From Liopterus haemorrhoidalis (lineage: Eukaryota > Arthropoda > Insecta > Coleoptera > Dytiscidae): a DNA stretch of 64,000 nucleotides. The translations under genes and the position numbers were made by a program. The stretch is taken from positions 6,274,882-6,338,881 of the forward strand of contig OZ020611.1 of assembly GCA_963971575.1 (NCBI GenBank), given 5' to 3'. The first letter of the stretch is position 1. Each line of letters begins with the position of its first letter. Of the stretch, positions 58,501-64,000 are shown piece by piece. Below the pieces are notes generated by a model. It did no database searches, was not told where the DNA came from, and worked only from the letters and a program-made list of their open reading frames with translations.

Positions 58501-60460
58501 AAGCACCTACAGACATATCCCATTATCGGACCAAAAACAGCCCAATAATATGAACAAATCTTGTAGGATTTATAAGGTTGGTAACACTACATCTGGTTAT
58601 GAGTAAAAAATTCGTTCACTCGAAAAAAATACCCACTTCCAGAGAGCCTTACCGGGTATTAGCACCCACATGAAATTCGACCAATATGTAAAATAACATG
58701 TGGCTGTAATACCCAAGAAAAATTGTTTTAATTTAAAAATCTGGAAGTCTTGATTTGTTGGAAACTGCTTCTGTTGAATCTCGAGAAGACGCAACCATAC
58801 CTAATTGCCTCTCCTGCGAGTGTTAGTAGGTCGAGCTGAAAGAGGAGGTGATCTTTCCTAATGGCGAACGTAATTCTTTCCGGGGAAGGCGCAAGGAAAA
58901 AGCGAGTTACCCCCCACCCACCAAAAACCCAAACGTGGAAAGAAATAACGTTCAATCGTATTGTATTCACACAACAGAGCTGGTTCCTCCACGTCTATAG
59001 AAGAGTCCGTGGAGGGCTCCATTGTAAGCCATCGCCGCCCGATCCGATGCACATGGAAAGGGCTTGGGCTCCACCGGAGGAATCGCGAGGGCAACGAACA
59101 ACCTAGAGGAAAGAGGATGCTTGCCCAGAACAAAAACCTGTGCCCGCATTAAAGGGAAACCGAGTTTGCACAAGTATCAAGGTAACCTGAAATGTTTACT
59201 TCTGACTCAGGAATTTTAAACTAATATTAAAACAACAAAAAATGGCGTGAGTGTTTAAAACAACTCACTAAAAGAAAAATAGTGAAGTTTATTGTAACTT
59301 CAAGAGTTAAATTTTTTGAAGGCTCGTTCCTTCACTCGGTCGATCAGTTTATCTATCGAAAGATTCTTTACCGACCGGCTTCCAAAAGTTGTTGACTTTT
59401 ACTGAATTTATTGTTTTACGAGCGCTACCCATCCGTTGGGTAGTTGGCCCCGTGATCAGGCGGTGTCAAACATCCCTTACCCTTGGCTATGCCTTGGGGG
59501 GAAACATCAGATCGTCCCGACCAGTAAAAAGACTCTACCAAATGAACAAAACTCATTCGTGACATCTTCGGTCATCTTCAGTCAACTAGTATCTCTCGTC
59601 TCCCTCGGCTAGGCCGTTAAGGTAGGGAAAAACTCGGAAGAGACTTGGTTAACCAGCACCTACAATCCCTGAGACAGAAATAAACCATGTGTATCATGAA
59701 AAGCGCAGTGTATTTAGTGTTGTGTGTGTTTTGGTGAGATTTAACTACCAACTGAATAACCAAAAAGTTACCAGTTGTTAGAACTCACCAGTCCTCTGAA
59801 TTATCTGTCAGAATCAACTAGAATCTTTCTAGATAAAAGTCCAAATCTAAATCGACCCTAGTTAATAACAACAGGCGCATCAAAGGGGGTGTAGTACCTG
59901 TAGTTTATTTTTGCAAAACCCAACAGAAACATACGCAGATGATCTGTGAGCGCCACAAGAAATAAACACACTTTCACACAAAGATACCATGTGTGGAAGG
60001 ATATTTAATTGGTCTACAAGCAAACCTTGTAGCATACAAAACAGACACACGATGGTTAGTTTGATTTATCCATCTCTAACATACCTTTACTTTGACTGAT
60101 GTACAATTTGATAAACTTTTTTAGGGTTTCAAAGAAACAAATACACCCTAAAAATGATTACAGACTGTACAGACAGAATCAACTTGGATATAAGAGGCTT
60201 TTAATATTTGATAAAAGTATTACTTTCCCCCCGTTTCTCACGGAGGAAAAATATTTCAACATTTAAAATTTATTTACATAAATTAATCCTACCTAAACAA
60301 AAATTTCTTTATATTTCTTTCAATTTGTGTTAAATTTTCTTTATTAAACATGCATTACTTTACATTTTTCAATCAAAAAATCAAAAATCATGCATTTTAT
60401 CAATAAAAAATCATTTATTTCTTTCTTAATCACTGCTGTTTTGCAAATGTGTAGGTCCTA
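55561..60460. other. Long gene-free tract with GC-richer islands
   Basis: AT-rich filler (AAAATTTTGAAAA words) is interrupted by GC-richer stretches at 56280-56880, 58590-59210 and 59310-59700. The short frames in these islands (up to 98 codons) overlap on both strands and match nothing I recognise. A small hairpin TGTCCTCTTT-TTG-AAAGAGGACA is at 56119-56141. Confidence 0.45.
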
Positions 60461-60830
60461 AGCGACCTGTGTGTGGTACAAGGGGGTAGTTTTAAGGGGC
60501 AGTCGTTAGCTAGCCCCCCAAAACAATAAATACACCCCCAAAGTACGCGTGTGCTTTTACCTAAGTACTGGTTGTGTTTGTGTTACCAGGGACGTGCCCT
60601 AGATGGCAGCACTAGCTAACCAAACAGGGCACAAATTGGCTGTCCTCATGGTAAGCGTGTGTGATTTTATTTTTTAATATTTTCATGCACATGCATTGTT
60701 TTTATATGTATGTGTATTTGTCTGTGTGTACGAGTGTGTGTTACTCGGAGTATGCCCTAAGGGGTAGCACTAGCTTCCCCCCCCCCCAGGGCAATTAAAG
60801 ACCACTCCGAAATATTGCGCTTCTAAAATT
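60461..60830 (+). repeat. Degenerate repeats with GTGCCCT stem-loops
   Basis: 60594-60632 and 60753-60793 share the layout TGCCCTANRNGGYAGCACTAGCT...AGGGCA, where the first and last blocks pair. 60480-60540 is a weaker relative. A poly-C run is at 60777-60787. Confidence 0.55.
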
Positions 60831-61343
60831 ATTAACAAAAATATACATTTTAAAAATACTATTAAAGTCCGACTCACATATATCTTAACCGCAATCGAGC
60901 GTTCATTTGCCTAACCTAACCTAACACCACTATCAACAATAAATTTTTTAACAAATTCAAACACTAGATCAGACAGGCTTCAGACCGATCACTAGCGGAT
61001 AAAATTCCAAGCTACCGGTCAACATATATTATTCTAAAAATACAGATAAAATATAAAATATTATGCATCTATATCAATCCCGTATTAAATTGATTAGTTA
61101 AATAAATTTAATTAAAAATCCCTATTTAGTTCGAACTTGTTAAAAATTGTCAAGTCTTATCAAAATATCAGACATAGCACTCATTAAGAACTCATTAATA
61201 TCCGAAAATAATTAATCCCTTATAAATTCAAGGTGAATATTATATAACTAATATTGCGTATTAAAATTTACAAAAAATACGTAAAAATAATTGAAAAAAA
61301 TGCATAGAAATGTCTATTTTTTTAAAAAATATATAATTCCTAC
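60831..61343. other. No gene seen
   Basis: AT-rich, possibly intron of the exon at 61344. Three CCTAA units at 60910-60925 are too few to call a telomere-like tract. Confidence 0.4.
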
Positions 61344-61446
61344 CTTTCTCAAAATTTTTGGTAGCAACCACTGGATGCTGGATAATTTTAAATGCCCTTT
61401 CAGCAACTTCCAGACCTTCATTTGGCTTTTTCCAATCATCCAGGCA
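61344..61446 (-). CDS. Candidate internal exon, family not recognised
   Basis: 103 nt on the minus strand bounded by an acceptor (AAATTTAG) and a good donor (GAGAAAG|GTAGGA). One frame is open: CLDDWKKPNEGLEVAERAFK then IIQHPVVATKNFEK, with one base left over. The composition (charged, amphipathic, no low complexity) is unlike the surrounding AT filler and looks like a globular host protein. No partner exon was found; the neighbouring 61690-61840 segment is GC-richer and could be an upstream exon or promoter. No function is assigned. Confidence 0.5.
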
Positions 61447-61851
61447 CTAAATTTTATTTTGTTTTAAATAAAAACTTTATAAAACAATTTTTTTAAATAT
61501 TAAAACGTTGTGAAACGTTTTTTTATCCTCACAAATTTTAAAAAATTATAATTTGTTATAATATTCTTTTAAACTAATAAAAAAAAATTTTAATTTTGTT
61601 TTAAAACTATTAATTTTGTTGTTTAAACAAATTAATTAACTTAAAAATATTTTTTAATACTTTTTTAAAGTTTTAGCACACGTAAATCACACAAAACGTT
61701 GATGAGACGACACTGATCAGAATTCACCCACACCACAAATCACCCAGAGGTAACTAGCTTGATAACGTATCCAAGCACAGCGCTTTAGAGGGAGTTAGTT
61801 ACGCTCGCGCAGTCGGGCCTGCTAAGTAGTTTTATATTTGTGAAATGATAT
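61447..61851. other. AT-rich, then GC-richer segment; no coding call
   Basis: 61447-61680 is A/T homopolymer-rich. 61690-61840 is notably GC-richer (cactgatcagaattc, gctcgcgcagtcgggcctgc) with arthropod initiator-like TCAGT on the minus strand near 61720. A promoter or first exon for the minus-strand exon is possible but unproven. Confidence 0.35.
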
Positions 61852-62220
61852 TTTTAGGGTTTTGTAGGTATGACCAAAAAACTCTTATACCGTCATTTTG
61901 TCGTCTGTCTGTCCGTCTATCTGTCTGTTCGGTAAAAATTGTAGCCAAACGGATAAACCTAGAGAGTTGAAATTTGGCATGCTTATACAACTCTTTGACC
62001 CGCACATAGGAAAAATACTAAAACATCTAAAAAACATATCCCCCTAAATATAGACAAATATGTGCTCATCAAAAAAGAAATATTTTTTTAAATTCTGAGT
62101 AGGGTATCAAATGAAAGCCCTTGGTACGTGGATTAACGATCAAAATTTTAATTTTGCAAAATAAGTTATATTGATGCGATTTTTGCCAAAATTGTGCAAA
62201 CAAATTTTTGTTTGCACAAT
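61852..62220 (+). repeat. Helitron-family module, third copy
   Basis: Matches the complement of 23200-23620 and parts of 15768-16060: ttttgtcgtctgtctgtc, gttgaaatttggcatgctta and ccttggtacgtggattaacg. It is directly adjacent to the pogo-type element. No Helitron terminus is present. Confidence 0.7.
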
Positions 62221-62229
62221 TTTGTAATA

Positions 62230-63470
62230 GTTATGGTTGAGATGGCATACCTTGAATAAGTTACCTATATAATAAGGTTTGAATAGGATATAAATTGAAT
62301 TTAGCTTTAATAATAAAAATACCTCATGTAGATAAACACATTTATTGTAGAAACAAAAATATATTATAAAATTACAAAAAAAATAAAATTATTATAACAG
62401 GTACATTGATCAGGTACAAAAATTAGGAACAATAGGTAAAGGTTTTCGTACTAATGACATAAATCGCAAATAAATTGTTTTGTTCGAGGCCTTAATCCAG
62501 TACATGCAGCATGAGCCCATTTTCCGCATAACTGACACTTGAGCCATGGTTCTGTCGAACGTGAATATAGACCATTGCAATATAAACACGCTGCATCGTC
62601 TTCATCGTCGGTTTCTATATTGGCAATTTCTTCTTCGTCATTTTTGTCAGGCCCGTTAGTTCTCAGCCAAGTAATATTTCTTACTACTTTTTTTGCAGCT
62701 TCTCTTGTAATTTTAGCATATTTCTTTACGTCCTTAGCTTTTGCTTCCAAGACATCTGGTGTGGTATTGATTACACCCATTTTCCCTCGTTTTCTTACAA
62801 TCCTGCGTTTCATACCAGCTTTGGCTTTAGGAATAGGACTTATTTCTTCTATCAACTCTCTAAGCTGGTTTAGATAGTAGATTCTTGACAAAATACTACT
62901 GTACCTGGTGGAGCTTGATCTATAAGTTCGGATTTCATATTTTTACGAGAAATTATTAATGCAGGTGGAATGTAATTTTCCACAGCGTTCATAGCGCAGA
63001 CTACTGTCAAGTGCTGGTCTCGCTCGGCAATTGTAAGTGCCCCTACTTGTTTTCTACAAGCCTTCTGACATCAGTTGTAGTTAACCCAAAATATCTAATT
63101 TCGAGTTCTTTGATATGCCTAATAATTTCTGCCTCTAAATTTTTATCAAATGTAGGCATCTTGCCTCCAAGGTATCCCTTCTTTGAGCCCATATCATTTT
63201 TGACACGTCGTCTTAAAGTTGTAGCTGGTACACCATATGTCTTTGCTGCCATTTGCCATCCCAATCGTCCTTCTCTTATTGCTTTCATTGCTCGTTTCAT
63301 ATCATCTTCATCCCAACTTTGTCGAGTACTTTTTCTAATATATTTTCCCATTATAATCTGTAAATAAGGTAATATAAATAAATATGATGGTATTTGGCGG
63401 AAATATTTGATTTGTTTAAGATGGCATAGATGTCATCTCAGATCAATGGTAGATATGTCATTTCAACCAA
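62230..63470 (-). mobile_element. pogo/jerky-type transposon, internally deleted
   Basis: Ends GGTTGAGATGGCATACC (62235) and the complement of GGTTGAAATGACATATC (63467) form an imperfect inverted pair, with further GATGGCAT/GATGTCAT words just inside the right end. Between them is a minus-strand protein in three pieces. The target duplication is not resolved. Confidence 0.6.
62451..63351 (-). pseudogene. Psq-HTH / DDE / PHD-finger transposase, two deletions
   Basis: N-terminus (63043-63351): a pipsqueak-type HTH, MGKYIRKSTRQSWDEDDMKR...GWQMAAKTYGVPATTLRRRV. Middle (62893-63040, other frame): GALTIAERDQHLTVVCAMNA and YIPPALIISRKNMKSELIDQ, the start of the DDE_1 fold. C-terminus (62451-62891): a basic linker, then an acidic stretch, then a complete C4HC3 PHD finger (CLYC...CQLCGKWAHAAC...CDLC). 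The CENP-B-like part and most of the nuclease core are deleted. From memory, the combination HTH-DDE-PHD is found in pogo/jerky-like insect transposases. Confidence 0.78.
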
Positions 63471-63632
63471 AACGCCATATGTATTTATGTGGTTCTGTTT
63501 CTACTTTCGGAAATATTGTAACGACAATTATTTCTACACAGAGAAGTAGCAAAAAATATAGACTTTCGATCATAGTAACTTCATAGTCATACCTTTAATC
63601 AGTCTACAATAATTGGGCTAGAAAAGTGATAA

Positions 63633-63860
63633 CAACTATACGAAGTCATATAAACGACCCACCCTACGACTAGCAACATTACACCATACCCACTCCATAT
63701 AACAACTTTATTATTACTATTATGTTTAATAACTAATTCAATCTGTGTATTAATGTACTATTACAATTATGTATTGCCTGTATAATTTTACAATGTATAA
63801 GGTACTAATGACCTAGCAGTCGATGTACCTAAAACTTTAAATAAAAAAAAAAAAAAAAAA
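63633..63860 (+). mobile_element. 5'-truncated retroposon insert with target duplication
   Basis: A 3' UTR-like segment ends ctaaaactttaaataaaa plus an A-run to 63860. AAAAGTGATAA occurs at 63622-63632 and again overlapping the A-run end (63857-63867), a target-site duplication. No ORF survives. Confidence 0.7.
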
Positions 63861-63867
63861 GTGATAA

Positions 63868-64000
63868 TAAGAAATAGTTTTGTACTTACATTTTACAAAA
63901 TGTTTGTGAACTCTTTGATACACATGCGAAAACTTCGACTCACTAGTTCAATACTAAACATATCACAAGTAACTATGCGTAGGGGTGTCCTCATCCCACT
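63868..64000. other. Window end, nothing seen
   Basis: AT-rich sequence resuming after the retroposon duplication; no feature. Confidence 0.4.

Noticed and set aside
58597..59173. Cluster of 60-91-codon frames in a GC-richer island
   Set aside because: Six overlapping frames on both strands with no conserved motif; GC content alone explains longer open frames.
60910..60925. CCTAA x3, complement of the insect telomere repeat TTAGG
   Set aside because: Only three units in AT-rich DNA; no array and no subtelomeric context.

Overview
This is a eukaryotic, AT-rich, intron-bearing and extremely transposon-dense stretch. The transposon set (mariner/Tc1 with TA target duplications, piggyBac at TTAA, PIF/Harbinger at TTA/TAA, hAT with 8-bp duplications, Helitrons, several non-LTR retrotransposons), the AT-rich introns and an alpha-1,4-glycosyltransferase gene all point to an insect with a large repeat-rich genome. 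A beetle or hemipteran is plausible, but the order is a guess. No prokaryotic features, CRISPR arrays, rRNA or canonical tRNA genes were seen.

Host genes are few. The clearest is a minus-strand type II membrane glycosyltransferase of the lactosylceramide 4-alpha-galactosyltransferase family. It has three in-phase exons (9507-9678, 6193-6684, 4298-4469), and its last exon is not seen in the window. Its introns hold a PIF/Harbinger remnant with a nested MITE and a 2.2-kb inverted-repeat element with another element nested in it. A second candidate is a 103-nt minus-strand exon (61344-61446) of unknown family. A third is a plus-strand ORF (30235-32410) split by a Tc1 element and open across the junction.

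Layout: 1-4.2 kb holds a decayed mariner and a MITE nested in a fold-back arm. 4.3-9.7 kb is the glycosyltransferase. 9.8-13 kb has two LINE fragments. 13.5-20.3 kb has a three-level nest, Tc1 and LINE pieces, a fold-back element and a Helitron. 20.8-27.9 kb has a MITE between direct repeats, then a Helitron-in-Helitron nest. 28-30 kb has a mariner relic and satellites. 30.4-32.1 kb is the Tc1 element. 33-36 kb has hAT and piggyBac derivatives. 37-41 kb has a Harbinger derivative, a long hairpin and two head-to-tail Helitrons. 42.7-50.7 kb has a near-intact mariner inside a fold-back element, small TA-flanked elements and a LINE broken by a fold-back insertion. 51.6-60.8 kb is minisatellites, a structured retroposon tail and long degenerate repeats. 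62-64 kb has a pogo/jerky-type element with a PHD finger and a LINE tail.

The main value of the window is its insertion history. Several insertions can be proved from paralogous empty sites within the same window. These include a Helitron landing between A and T, a Tourist-type MITE with a TAA duplication, and a mariner-derived MITE at a TA. No gene cluster forming a pathway or defence system was seen.
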